Assembly (NCBI GenBank): GCA_905198575.1
Contig: CAJKDC010000014.1
Location: 1 to 36,199, forward strand
Source: an uncultured Bacteroides sp.
Lineage (GTDB): Bacteria; Bacteroidota; Bacteroidia; Bacteroidales; Bacteroidaceae
Direction of reading: 5' to 3'
DNA: 36,199 nt
This document shows positions 25,774 through 32,878 of the stretch, piece by piece. How positions within the stretch are numbered: the stretch's first letter is position 1; the number at the start of each line of letters is the position of its first letter. Position numbers and translations under genes: made by a program. The notes under the pieces were generated by a model, which saw only the letters and a program-made list of their open reading frames with translations, was not told where the DNA came from and did no database searches.

Positions 25774-26847
25774 TTAGTTGATATTATCGAGAATTACAGG
25801 TATACCGGTGCGTAACTGTAAGGTTCCGGAGGTAAGAATGGTATCGCCGGCTGCAAGTCCCTTTATAACTTGTACTTCGGATTCGGTTCGGATACCGATT
25901 TCTACCTCTACAGGATAAGCTTTACCTGAGCGGTAAACAAATACTTTGTTTTTACCCATTTCCGGGACGATGGATTCGGATGGAATAGCAATGGCATCGG
26001 TAATTTCTTTCTGTTTGAGCTGAATGTCTGCATATCTTCCCGGAAGCAGTTCTCCGTTGGCATTAGGGTAGAGTGCACGTACATTCAGGGTATGCGTTTC
26101 TTCGTCTATTCGGGATTCGGTAGCATATACCTGTGCACGGAATTCATTGAGCTTGCCTTCCAGCTTAAAGGTCAGATTGGTTCCTTTTTTTATCTGGCTG
26201 GCATAACGTTCGGGTACTGCAAATTCCACCTTTAAGGGAGTAACCCGTGTGAGTTTGGCTACGATGGTAGTAGGGGAGGCATAGGCTCCGGTACTGACCT
26301 GGCGCAGACCTATAATTCCGTCGAAGGGAGCGCGCAGCTCTGTCATGGCTATGTTTGCTTTGATATTTTCAATATCGGCGTTTAGTGTAGCCAGTTCAGT
26401 CTTAACCTGTTCGTATGCCTCTTTACTTACTGCATCTCTTTGCAGCAAGGCGTTTTGGCGGAATACACGGTCCTCGGCTAAAGGCATCTGTGCCTCCAGA
26501 CGCTTGAGCTGTGCCTGCAACTGGCTGTCGTTTACTTTGGCCAGCAACTCTCCTTTGCTGACATAAGTACCTTCTTTAAAAAATATGTCGATAATTTTTC
26601 CGGATGTTTCGAAAGAAAGATTGACCTCTTCATCGGGAATCAGTTTTCCACTGACTAAAATCTCGTCTGTTAATAAATGGGGACGCAAAATCTGGGCATT
26701 TACGTTCAATGCCTTTTTGTTTTTAGTGACAGGAATTTCACTTTGTTTCAATTCTTGGTTTTCTCGAGGGGTAAAAGTATAAATGCCTACTCCTGTAAGT
26801 GTTGCTGTAATGACAACTATAATCCCCCATTTGGTGTACTTTTTCAT
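25774..26847 (-). CDS. Periplasmic adaptor (membrane fusion protein) of the RND pump
   Basis: This 357-residue adaptor links the RND permease to the TolC channel. An N-terminal membrane anchor (about 8-26) precedes a barrel-sandwich lipoyl half-motif (GKIIDIFFKEGTYVSKGELLAKVND), an alpha hairpin (about 108-170) and the second lipoyl half (ELRAPFDGIIGLRQVSTGAY), then beta-barrel and membrane-proximal domains ending in LQLRTGIPV. First gene of the efflux operon. Only about 20 bp separate its ATG from a terminator hairpin of the upstream peptidase gene, so its own promoter is not obvious. Confidence 0.94.
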   Translation of the reverse strand: MKKYTKWGIIVVITATLTGVGIYTFTPRENQELKQSEIPVTKNKKALNVNAQILRPHLLTDEILVSGKLIPDEEVNLSFETSGKIIDIFFKEGTYVSKGELLAKVNDSQLQAQLKRLEAQMPLAEDRVFRQNALLQRDAVSKEAYEQVKTELATLNADIENIKANIAMTELRAPFDGIIGLRQVSTGAYASPTTIVAKLTRVTPLKVEFAVPERYASQIKKGTNLTFKLEGKLNEFRAQVYATESRIDEETHTLNVRALYPNANGELLPGRYADIQLKQKEITDAIAIPSESIVPEMGKNKVFVYRSGKAYPVEVEIGIRTESEVQVIKGLAAGDTILTSGTLQLRTGIPVILDNIN

Positions 26848-26862
26848 GAGGTTGTGTTTTTC

Positions 26863-26907
26863 AAAAAAAATATAGAATCTGTTCTTTTTCTGACAGATTC
26901 TATATTT
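26863..26907 (-). terminator. Terminator after the M28 peptidase gene
   Basis: Perfect 15-bp arms, AAATATAGAATCTGT (26868-26882) and ACAGATTCTATATTT (26893-26907), enclose a 10-nt loop. On the minus strand they are followed by a T run (A-run 26863-26870 on the plus strand). It lies between the peptidase and the efflux operon and could instead act as an attenuator of the latter. Confidence 0.8.
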
Positions 26908-26942
26908 ATAGGTTTAAAGTCTATTCAGTGATTTAGGAAAAA

Positions 26943-27959
26943 TTAAAAATTCAGGTTAGCCATTTTCCACATGCCTAAGAATGATGCTTTGGTAATTTCT
27001 ACCAGTTTTTCCCAGTTGATTTTAGCAGATTCATCACTTGGAAGGTGATAATCTGGATGTCCGTTGGTATGATACCACATAATAGGAATGTTGTGTTTGG
27101 CAAACGGACCATTGTCACTTCCTCCTACCGGATTGTCCCATGGGCGATAGTCCGGTTTTAATTGCAGATTGTACTTTTCAACATCATTTTTAAGCCACTC
27201 GCCAAAGCTGGTAGTTCTTTCGGTGTAGAAATAAGTAACAGTTTGCGGATTCTTTTCATCGTTGTTGCGGCCAATCATGTCGAAGTTAAGATAACCTTTT
27301 ACCTTATTCAGGTCGGCGTATGTCTGTGTAAAATACTTGGAACCCAGCAGACCTTTTTCTTCACCATCCCAAAATGCAAAGATAACGGTACGTTCCGGCT
27401 GCTGTCCGGTAGCCAGGAAAGCGCGTGCAATCTGAAGCACAGCCGATACACCGGATGCATTGTCGTCGGCTCCGTTGTAAATCTTGTCACCGTCCAGCAT
27501 CGGGTCCAGTCCCAGGTGGTCGTAGTGTGCACCGATGATAACAATTTCGTCTTTGTTCTTACCTTCAATTTTGGCAAGTACATTGCGTATGTTGTATTTC
27601 TGGTGCCAGAATTCCTTGAATTTTGCGATAGAGTCGGGATGTACTTCCAGACGGCCCGGACGCTGACGTTCTTTGCGGTAAGCTTCGAATGGCTGGAAAT
27701 AATCATCAAACAGTGGTTTGAGTCCCATTTGTTTCAGTACAGCAGCGATATAGTTACCTGCTATACGTCCGCTTTTCCAGCCTGCTTCACGGCCTTCCAG
27801 TTCATCGGCAGCCAGGAATTCCACATGAGCCTTAGCCGAAATCATATTGATAGAAGCCAGTCCTTTTTCTTCTGCACTGACTTTTTTGGCATGAGTTTCT
27901 GCCAGTAAATTGCCGGTGCAAGCCACCAGCATACAGAATGCGATAAAATATTTTTTCAT
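26943..27959 (-). CDS. Exported M28-family zinc metallopeptidase (aminopeptidase-like)
   Basis: This 338-residue M28 peptidase probably removes N-terminal residues from peptides in the cell envelope. The family's two-zinc ligands are visible: His145 and Asp147 in GAHYDHLG, Asp165 in GADDNASG, Glu200-Glu201 in WDGEEKGLLGS, Asp227 in NFDMIG, and the last ligand, His305, in HPDYHLPSD. The leader MKKYFIAFCMLVAC contains a possible lipobox with Cys14; signal peptidase I cleavage near LLAE is the alternative. It begins 25 nt after rsgA, so it is probably cotranscribed with it, and is followed by a terminator. Substrate unknown. Confidence 0.93.
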   Translation of the reverse strand: MKKYFIAFCMLVACTGNLLAETHAKKVSAEEKGLASINMISAKAHVEFLAADELEGREAGWKSGRIAGNYIAAVLKQMGLKPLFDDYFQPFEAYRKERQRPGRLEVHPDSIAKFKEFWHQKYNIRNVLAKIEGKNKDEIVIIGAHYDHLGLDPMLDGDKIYNGADDNASGVSAVLQIARAFLATGQQPERTVIFAFWDGEEKGLLGSKYFTQTYADLNKVKGYLNFDMIGRNNDEKNPQTVTYFYTERTTSFGEWLKNDVEKYNLQLKPDYRPWDNPVGGSDNGPFAKHNIPIMWYHTNGHPDYHLPSDESAKINWEKLVEITKASFLGMWKMANLNF

Positions 27960-27984
27960 GGTCTATAATTGTGAAGTTTATTAT

Positions 27985-28920
27985 TTAAAATGCAGAGCGG
28001 TATTTCCCTTCGTCTTTATCTTCCAGAATATTGAGGTAAGAGGTATAGCGCGACTCGCTGATGAGGTGCTTTTCTACAGCATCTCTTACTGCACATCCGG
28101 GTTCGTGGCGGTGTGTACAGTTGCCGTATTTGCACTGCGCCGAGAATTCGAATATCTCCTTGAAGTAATGTCCCACTTCTTCGTCCTCCATATCAAACGT
28201 ACCGAAACCTTTGATACCCGGAGTGTCTATCAGATAACCGTTTTCGGCTACAGGGTACATTTCGGAAAACGTGGTGGTGTGCATACCTTTATTATGATAT
28301 TCCGATATATCGCCGGTCTTTACATGCAAGTCGGGCAATATTGCATTGATAAGTGTAGATTTTCCTACACCGGAGTGCCCGGAAAATAATGTGATTTTTC
28401 CGGTAAGGGCTTCCTTGATCTGGTCAATACCTTCCTGCTGTAAGGCAGATACTTTCAGACATGGATATCCGATGTGCGTATAAAGATGGATGAGGCCTTC
28501 CAGATACCGTTGCTCGTCTTCGTTGTAGCGGTCTGTTTTATTGAAAACCAGTGTTACAGGTACGCGGTAAGCTTCTGCCGAAGCCAGGAATCTGTCGATA
28601 AAAGTCGTACTGGTTTCGGGATAGTTTACGGTTACGATGAGCATGCACTGGTCTACGTTGGCAGCTATGATATGCGATTGCTTGGAGAGGTTCGAAGCCC
28701 TGCGGATGATGTAGTTCTTGCGGTCTTCTATCTCACTGATGAATGCAGTACCTTCTGCATTCTCCAAAATAGTGACCCTGTCGCCTACGGCAATGGGGTT
28801 GGTACTGCGGATTCCCTTCAGACGGAAATTTCCTTTAATCTTGCATTCAATCTGTTTTCCGCTGTCTGTTTTTACAACATACCAGCTTCCGGTGTTCTTT
28901 ATTACTAAGCCTTTATCCAT
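27985..28920 (-). CDS. rsgA: Ribosome small-subunit biogenesis GTPase RsgA
   Basis: RsgA is a circularly permuted GTPase that helps the late maturation of the 30S subunit. The 311-residue protein shows the permuted motif order: an N-terminal OB fold (about 1-70), then NKTD (127-130), P-loop GHSGVGKST (181-189), and DTPG (232-235). The C-terminal zinc finger has Cys263, Cys268, His270 and Cys276 (CKYGNCTHRHEPGC). The start is 100 nt after frr on the same strand; the gap holds a large inverted repeat whose near arm ends about 18 nt before this ATG. Confidence 0.96.
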   Translation of the reverse strand: MDKGLVIKNTGSWYVVKTDSGKQIECKIKGNFRLKGIRSTNPIAVGDRVTILENAEGTAFISEIEDRKNYIIRRASNLSKQSHIIAANVDQCMLIVTVNYPETSTTFIDRFLASAEAYRVPVTLVFNKTDRYNEDEQRYLEGLIHLYTHIGYPCLKVSALQQEGIDQIKEALTGKITLFSGHSGVGKSTLINAILPDLHVKTGDISEYHNKGMHTTTFSEMYPVAENGYLIDTPGIKGFGTFDMEDEEVGHYFKEIFEFSAQCKYGNCTHRHEPGCAVRDAVEKHLISESRYTSYLNILEDKDEGKYRSAF

Positions 28921-28938
28921 TTATGAAGTGTCATTTCC

Positions 28939-29001
28939 GGAAATACCCGGTTTCCTGCTGCGTAAAACTTATTTTACTTTCACAGAGAACCGGGTATTTC
29001 C
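28939..29001. repeat. Nested inverted repeat in the rsgA leader
   Basis: GGAAATACCCGGTT (28939-28952) and AACCGGGTATTTCC (28988-29001) are perfect 14-bp arms. The 35-nt loop contains a second hairpin, GTAAAA/TTTTAC (28962-28977). It has no T tract on either side. On the minus strand it occupies the frr-rsgA gap. Confidence 0.75.
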
Positions 29002-29020
29002 CGAAAGCATGTTATTATAA

Positions 29021-29581
29021 TTAAACAGTCATGATTTCTTTATCTTTTGCAGCATACATGTCATCAATCTGCTTGATGAACTTGTCGTGAACTTTCTGCA
29101 GTTTGGCTTCTGCATTTTTCTGTTCATCTTCAGGCATGCCGTCTTTTACTGCTTTTTTCAGGGCATCGATAGCATCGCGGCGTGCGTTACGGATGCTCAC
29201 TTTGGCAGTTTCTACTTCGCCTTTGCACTGTTTAGACAACTGTTTACGGCGCTCTTCTGTCAATGGAGGAATACCCAGACGGATAATCTCACCGTTGTTT
29301 TCCGGCATGATACCCAATTCAGAATCGATGATAGCCTTTTCAATTACGCGGAACATACTTTTGTCCCAAGGCTTGATTGCGATGCTGCGTGCATCAGGAG
29401 TACTTACTGCTGCAACATTGTTGATGGGCACCATGCTTCCGTAAGAGTCAACACGAATACCATCCAGCAGGCGTACATCTGCTTTTCCGGCACGGATGTG
29501 TGCCAATGCATCGTCAAGGTACATAACCGCCATGTCCATTTTCTCTTCAGCTTCGCTGAGAATAGTCTTTGAATCTGCCAT
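29021..29581 (-). CDS. frr: Ribosome recycling factor
   Basis: RRF acts with EF-G to release ribosomal subunits after translation termination. The 186-residue length is standard for the family. The opening three-helix segment, IRAGKADVRLLDGIRVDSYG, the beta domain (PINNVAAVSTPDARSIAIKPWD) and IRLGIPPLTEERRKQL are family hallmarks. It is probably the first gene of an frr-rsgA-peptidase transcription unit, driven by a promoter in the divergent intergenic region. Confidence 0.97.
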   Translation of the reverse strand: MADSKTILSEAEEKMDMAVMYLDDALAHIRAGKADVRLLDGIRVDSYGSMVPINNVAAVSTPDARSIAIKPWDKSMFRVIEKAIIDSELGIMPENNGEIIRLGIPPLTEERRKQLSKQCKGEVETAKVSIRNARRDAIDALKKAVKDGMPEDEQKNAEAKLQKVHDKFIKQIDDMYAAKDKEIMTV

Positions 29582-29642
29582 ATATTTTGGTCGTTTTTAA
29601 TGTTTATAATTTATCTATTTATGATTTAGGTAATTATGTGAA

Positions 29643-29673
29643 CAAAAATAAGCTATTTTTTAATTATCTGCAA
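29643..29673 (-). promoter_or_regulatory. Promoter of frr
   Basis: Minus-strand TATTTTTG (29643-29650) fits TAnnTTTG, with TTG (29671-29673) 20 nt upstream. It is divergent from and back to back with the promoter of the histidine phosphatase gene, only a few bases away. Confidence 0.55.
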
Positions 29674-29676
29674 TAG

Positions 29677-29707
29677 TTGATGATATAATTCCATTTTCCT
29701 ACTTTTG
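29677..29707 (+). promoter_or_regulatory. Promoter of the histidine phosphatase gene
   Basis: TTG at 29677-29679, a 20-nt spacer, and TACTTTTG at 29700-29707 match the Bacteroides consensus; the ATG follows 23 nt downstream. Confidence 0.6.
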
Positions 29708-29730
29708 CGGGTATATTTTATGGAATAGAA

Positions 29731-30249
29731 ATGATTGAACTTTATTTGGCCAGACACGGGCAGACGGTAGAAAATGTAGCCCGTATTTTTCAGGGACATT
29801 TGCCGGGACAGTTGACAGAAGAAGGACGCTGTCAGGCTGAGGCGCTGCGCGAGAAACTTCGTCCGCTGGAGTTTGATGTGATTGTCAGCAGTGATTTACA
29901 GCGTTGTATAGATACGGTACAGATAGCTGCCAACGACAGGAATCTGCCGTGGGTTAAGACGGAACTGCTGCGGGAAGTGGACTGGGGTGAATGGACTGGT
30001 CTGGCTATTAACAGTGTAAACATAAAGCAGTTGCCGCCCCATGCCGAAACCAAGGAAATGCTTTATGCCAGAGCCGGTAAGTTTGTGGATTTTCTGAAAG
30101 CTAATTTTGATGGGAAACGGGTGTTTGCAGTTGGGCACGGACTGATAAACCGTTCGGTTGAAGCTTGGCTCAGAGGGATTCCGGTGACGGAATTGCATCA
30201 GATTCAGAGAATGAAAAACGCGGGCTTGCGTCATTTTATACTCAAATAA
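29731..30249 (+). CDS. Histidine phosphatase (phosphoglycerate mutase-like) family protein
   Basis: This 172-residue cytoplasmic protein has the RHG motif with Arg8 and nucleophile His9 (LARHGQT), plus SSDLQRCIDT, the acidic EVDWGEWTG, and the second catalytic histidine in AVGHGLINR. This is the phosphatase branch of the superfamily, as in alpha-ribazole or sugar-phosphate phosphatases, and it is too short for classical phosphoglycerate mutase. Substrate unknown. A single gene with its own promoter, ending just before a hairpin shared with convergent pyrH. Confidence 0.92.
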   Translation: MIELYLARHGQTVENVARIFQGHLPGQLTEEGRCQAEALREKLRPLEFDVIVSSDLQRCIDTVQIAANDRNLPWVKTELLREVDWGEWTGLAINSVNIKQLPPHAETKEMLYARAGKFVDFLKANFDGKRVFAVGHGLINRSVEAWLRGIPVTELHQIQRMKNAGLRHFILK

Positions 30250-30279
30250 AAACCGCTCCGGAGTTAGGCTCCAGAGCGG
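30247..30279 (-). terminator. Terminator between pyrH and the phosphatase gene
   Basis: CCGCTC-c-GGAG (30253-30263) pairs with CTCC-a-GAGCGG (30269-30279). The A-rich flank 30247-30252 gives a T run on the minus strand, so it best serves pyrH; it may also stop the phosphatase transcript. Confidence 0.75.
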
Positions 30280-30321
30280 CTATGGTGGTGTTTATGAAAA
30301 TACACGCTTGACGAGGCAGAA

Positions 30322-31032
30322 TTAGTTGTGTACCAGTGTACCGATGTTTTCGCCTGCCATCACTTTTTTCAGGTTACCCACAGTATCCATGTCGAATACG
30401 ATGATAGGCAAGTTGTTTTCCTTGCACATGCAGGTAGCTGTGAGGTCCATCACCTTCAGGCCTCTTGCCAGAACTTCGTCGTAAGTAATGTCGTCGAATT
30501 TGGTTGCAGTAGGGTCTTTTTCCGGGTCAGCAGTGTAGATACCGTCTACGCGTGTACCTTTCAGCATGACGTCAGCTTCAATTTCGATACCTCTCAAAGA
30601 AGAACCGGTATCGGTTGTGAAGAACGGATTTCCTGTTCCGGCCGACATAATGACAACTTCGCCGTTTTCCATTGCTTCGATAGCTTTCCATTTGGTATAG
30701 AATTCACCGATCGGCTCCATGCGGATGGCAGTCAGTACGCGAGCCTTTACTCCGGCTGCAACCAGTGCCGAGCTCAGTCCCAAGCTGTTGATAACGGTAG
30801 CCAGCATACCCATCTGGTCGCCCTTTACGCGGTCGAATCCTTTTCCTGCGCCGCTCAATCCGCGGAAGATATTACCGCCACCGATGACGATACCTATCTG
30901 TACGCCCATTTCATGGATTTCCTTTATCTGCTGTGCGTATTCGCCAAGACGTTTTTCGTCGATACCGTATTTCTTTTCACCCATTAAGCTTTCACCGCTT
31001 AATTTCAATAGAATTCTTTTAAATTTTGCCAT
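30322..31032 (-). CDS. pyrH: UMP kinase
   Basis: PyrH phosphorylates UMP to UDP in pyrimidine nucleotide synthesis and belongs to the amino acid kinase fold. The 236-residue protein shows RILLKLSGESLMG at the N-terminus, IGIVIGGGNIFRG for the phosphate loop, STDTGSSLRGIE-like acceptor region (FFTTDTGSSLRGIEIEADV) and GIYTADPEKDP. The length is standard for bacterial UMP kinase. It has its own promoter; frr is close but read as a separate unit because the phosphatase gene lies between them. Confidence 0.97.
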   Translation of the reverse strand: MAKFKRILLKLSGESLMGEKKYGIDEKRLGEYAQQIKEIHEMGVQIGIVIGGGNIFRGLSGAGKGFDRVKGDQMGMLATVINSLGLSSALVAAGVKARVLTAIRMEPIGEFYTKWKAIEAMENGEVVIMSAGTGNPFFTTDTGSSLRGIEIEADVMLKGTRVDGIYTADPEKDPTATKFDDITYDEVLARGLKVMDLTATCMCKENNLPIIVFDMDTVGNLKKVMAGENIGTLVHN

Positions 31033-31058
31033 AGCGTTTTCTTTATTGTTGTATAGGG

Positions 31059-31066
31059 CAAACTTA
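31059..31066 (-). promoter_or_regulatory. -7 box of the pyrH promoter
   Basis: Minus-strand TAAGTTTG fits TAnnTTTG, 26 nt before the pyrH ATG. An identical box lies at 31139-31146 and may be a second, upstream promoter. Neither has a clear -33 element. Confidence 0.5.
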
Positions 31067-31303
31067 CTAATTTTAGCTGGAATATACTAATAAAAGCATT
31101 TCTTTTGACGCTAGATGCCGGTTGTATCTCAAATGAAGCAAACTTACATCATTGCAATGGTGGATTTTGGGTACTTAAATGATGCGGGTTTGTCATTTAA
31201 ATGAGGAGGTGAATAGAGAGGGATAGATGACTATGTGGTAGCACAGATTATTAACTCACTGACGGACTTTTCTTCGCCCGTTCTGTTTGCAAACATACAG
31301 AGT

Positions 31304-32203
31304 TTAATTTTTCCACAAAGGTTCTTCCAGCCAATTTTTTGGGAAGCCCATTGCCTGTATGTCAATCATGGGGAAATCTGCCAGCAACTGTTTCAGATGA
31401 CCTTTCATATCATTATGTGGTGATACTATATCAATGAACCATTTGATGATGCAAATGTTGTAAAAAACACGTTTTGGTGATATAATAGGGTTTATCCAAT
31501 GTCCTTGCAGCTTTTGGGGAATCAACGGAGGAATGGCATTGCTCTTATTCCATACACGCGAATGATGACAACATGAATTTCTTGTCAATGTAATGACTGC
31601 CATCCATGAAGTAAATACAGGTGCGCTTAAGGAGAAGTGTGCTGCAACTTTTTTCCTCAAAAAATTGTCGGCAATATTTTCGTAGATTCGTGTTACAACC
31701 CCGAGAGGAAGTATTTCCACCAATATCCAAGCTGGTGGATAGGTATTGCTATACTTTTGTTTGAAATGCAGAATAAATTCTTCTTTAGAGTTTTTCAGTT
31801 CTTTGTCTATTTATACCATAGTCTTGTTGAATTTCTCTGCATTTGCAAACATAGAGGCATCAGTCATCCAGAAGATATTATCAGTCTCTTCTGCCACGAT
31901 GTTTGCTAATGTGCTACGTAGTGCTATTTCTATCTTTTCTATCTCATTGAAAAGAAACAATCTGAGTTTTTTATCGAAGCAATAGATGTTGAGTACATCT
32001 TGAAAACTACTTCCTGTCTTGAAATAATGTTCTTCTTTGGGAGTTCGTAAGAAAGGATATAAATAGGCACTAAGACGGTAATAGCCTATATTACGGATAT
32101 AATGTTCTGTTCGTTGGGAGTCAGTGATACTTAATCCTCTGCCTTTAAGTAAGGCGACTATATCTGTAGGAGATTTATAAGTTTTGTTGAAAAGGATACT
32201 CAT
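31304..32203 (-). pseudogene. Abi_2-family (AbiD/AbiF-like) gene interrupted by one in-frame TAA
   Basis: Abi_2 proteins are abortive-infection or toxin-like proteins with a HEPN-type fold. The upstream part (residues 1-130) has the family opening, NIGYYRLSAYLYPF at 39-52, and EKIEIALRSTLAN at 89-101. A TAA at 31811-31813 follows KFNKTMV. The same frame then continues without interruption through IDKELKNSKEEFILHFKQKY and PPAWILVEILPLGVVTRIYENI to WNKSNAIPP and a family-like C-terminus, MGFPKNWLEEPLW, ending at 31304. The whole frame would encode 298 residues plus the stop position. It therefore looks recently inactivated by a single nonsense change, for example from CAA, rather than eroded. 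Promoter and leader are preserved. It lies in a small island beside tRNA-Lys. Confidence 0.85.
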
Positions 32204-32262
32204 AGGTATAAAAATAAAGCGACCCCCGATTTGAGCATCTTGGAGAGGCTTGGGGGTTCTAG
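32204..32262 (-). ncRNA. Candidate structured leader RNA of the Abi_2 gene
   Basis: On the minus strand the roughly 58-nt leader contains ACCCCC and GGGGGT (plus-strand ACCCCC at 32222-32227, GGGGGT at 32252-32257) closing a 24-nt loop, followed by a T-rich stretch before the ATG. Structured RNAs upstream of AbiF-like genes have been reported, from memory. Membership here rests only on position and this hairpin. Confidence 0.3.
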
Positions 32263-32267
32263 TGCTG

Positions 32268-32298
32268 CAAAGATACTAAGTTTTTTATTATCCACCAA
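32268..32298 (-). promoter_or_regulatory. Promoter of the Abi_2 gene
   Basis: Minus-strand TTGG (32295-32298), a 19-nt spacer, and TATCTTTG (32268-32275) match the Bacteroides consensus. The predicted start is near 32261. Confidence 0.6.
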
Positions 32299-32348
32299 CT
32301 GTTTTATTCACAATAAACATAAGGCAGAGTCAATCAGCAAGTGTAATC

Positions 32349-32660
32349 TTACGAAATAAATTTGAAGAACTCATTTGAGAGTTCCCTGAAGTCTGTTCCT
32401 TTTGGTATGTATTGCCGGATAAGTTTGTTTTCGTTCCCAATGGCTCCTTTCTGCTATGAAGCATGTAAGTCTGCAAAATAAACGGTAGTACCGGGCGCTT
32501 TTACGATTTTCTTGTGGCGGGTAAACTTACTTCCATTGTTCGTTGTGATGGTTAGCACGTTTTTCCTAATAAGGTAAAAGCAGCCTTGTAGCCATTTAGC
32601 CTCCAAAAATCGGGTGAGCCTACATTTTGGGGGAGTATTGTAAAAAGAGTTAGAAAACAA
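32349..32660 (-). pseudogene. IS30-family transposase remnant
   Basis: Only the C-terminal part of an IS30-type DDE transposase remains. On the minus strand, NVLTITTNNGSKF corresponds to the family motif around the second catalytic aspartate (TxDNGxEF), followed by PGTTVYFADLHAS, a TAG at 32454-32456, and in the same frame QKGAIGNENKLIRQYIPKGTDF ending at a TAA (32349-32351). The catalytic Asp is Asn, the following Glu is Lys, and a family Trp codon is TAG. No terminal repeats of the element could be recognised. It abuts the terminator of tRNA-Lys. Confidence 0.8.
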
Positions 32661-32685
32661 AAAAGGCTTCCATTTGGAAGCCTTT
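32655..32685 (-). terminator. Terminator of the tRNA-Lys gene
   Basis: AAAGGCTTCC (32662-32671) and GGAAGCCTTT (32676-32685) form a perfect 10-bp stem with a 4-nt loop, followed on the minus strand by a T run. It begins 5 nt after the tRNA CCA end. Confidence 0.9.
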
Positions 32686-32689
32686 CTCT

Positions 32690-32765
32690 TGGTGATCCGC
32701 CTGGGGCTCGAACCCAGGACCCCAACATTAAAAGTGTTGTGCTCTACCTGCTGAGCTAGCGAATC
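32690..32765 (-). tRNA. tRNA-Lys (anticodon UUU)
   Basis: The minus-strand 76-nt cloverleaf folds completely. Acceptor GATTCGC pairs with GCGGATC; the D arm is GCTC-AGCAGGTA-GAGC; the anticodon stem CAACA/TGTTG holds loop CTTTTAA, so the anticodon is TTT. The T arm is CTGGG-TTCGAGC-CCCAG. The 3' CCA is encoded at 32690-32692. It has a consensus promoter and a terminator, and a decayed island begins directly downstream. Confidence 0.97.
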
Positions 32766-32803
32766 AAACCTTTAATCTTGCAGTCATTTCCTGATTGCGA
32801 GTG

Positions 32804-32834
32804 CAAAGGTAGTACTTTTTCTGAAACCTGCAAA
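32804..32834 (-). promoter_or_regulatory. Promoter of tRNA-Lys
   Basis: Minus-strand TTTG (32831-32834), a 19-nt spacer, and TACCTTTG (32804-32811) are a very good match to the Bacteroides consensus, 39 nt upstream of the mature tRNA. Confidence 0.75.
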
Positions 32835-32878
32835 ACTTTTCCCGCTTTTTTTTTGAAAAATATTTTCGAAAATGGCTT

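Noticed and set aside
27162..27908. 248-codon plus-strand frame opposite the M28 peptidase
   Set aside because: Antisense to a gene with all catalytic residues; composition is that of a mirror frame.
31175..31200. TTAAATGA/TCATTTAA inverted repeat between pyrH and the Abi gene
   Set aside because: AT-rich 8-bp arms with no promoter or T tract attached; chance is sufficient explanation.
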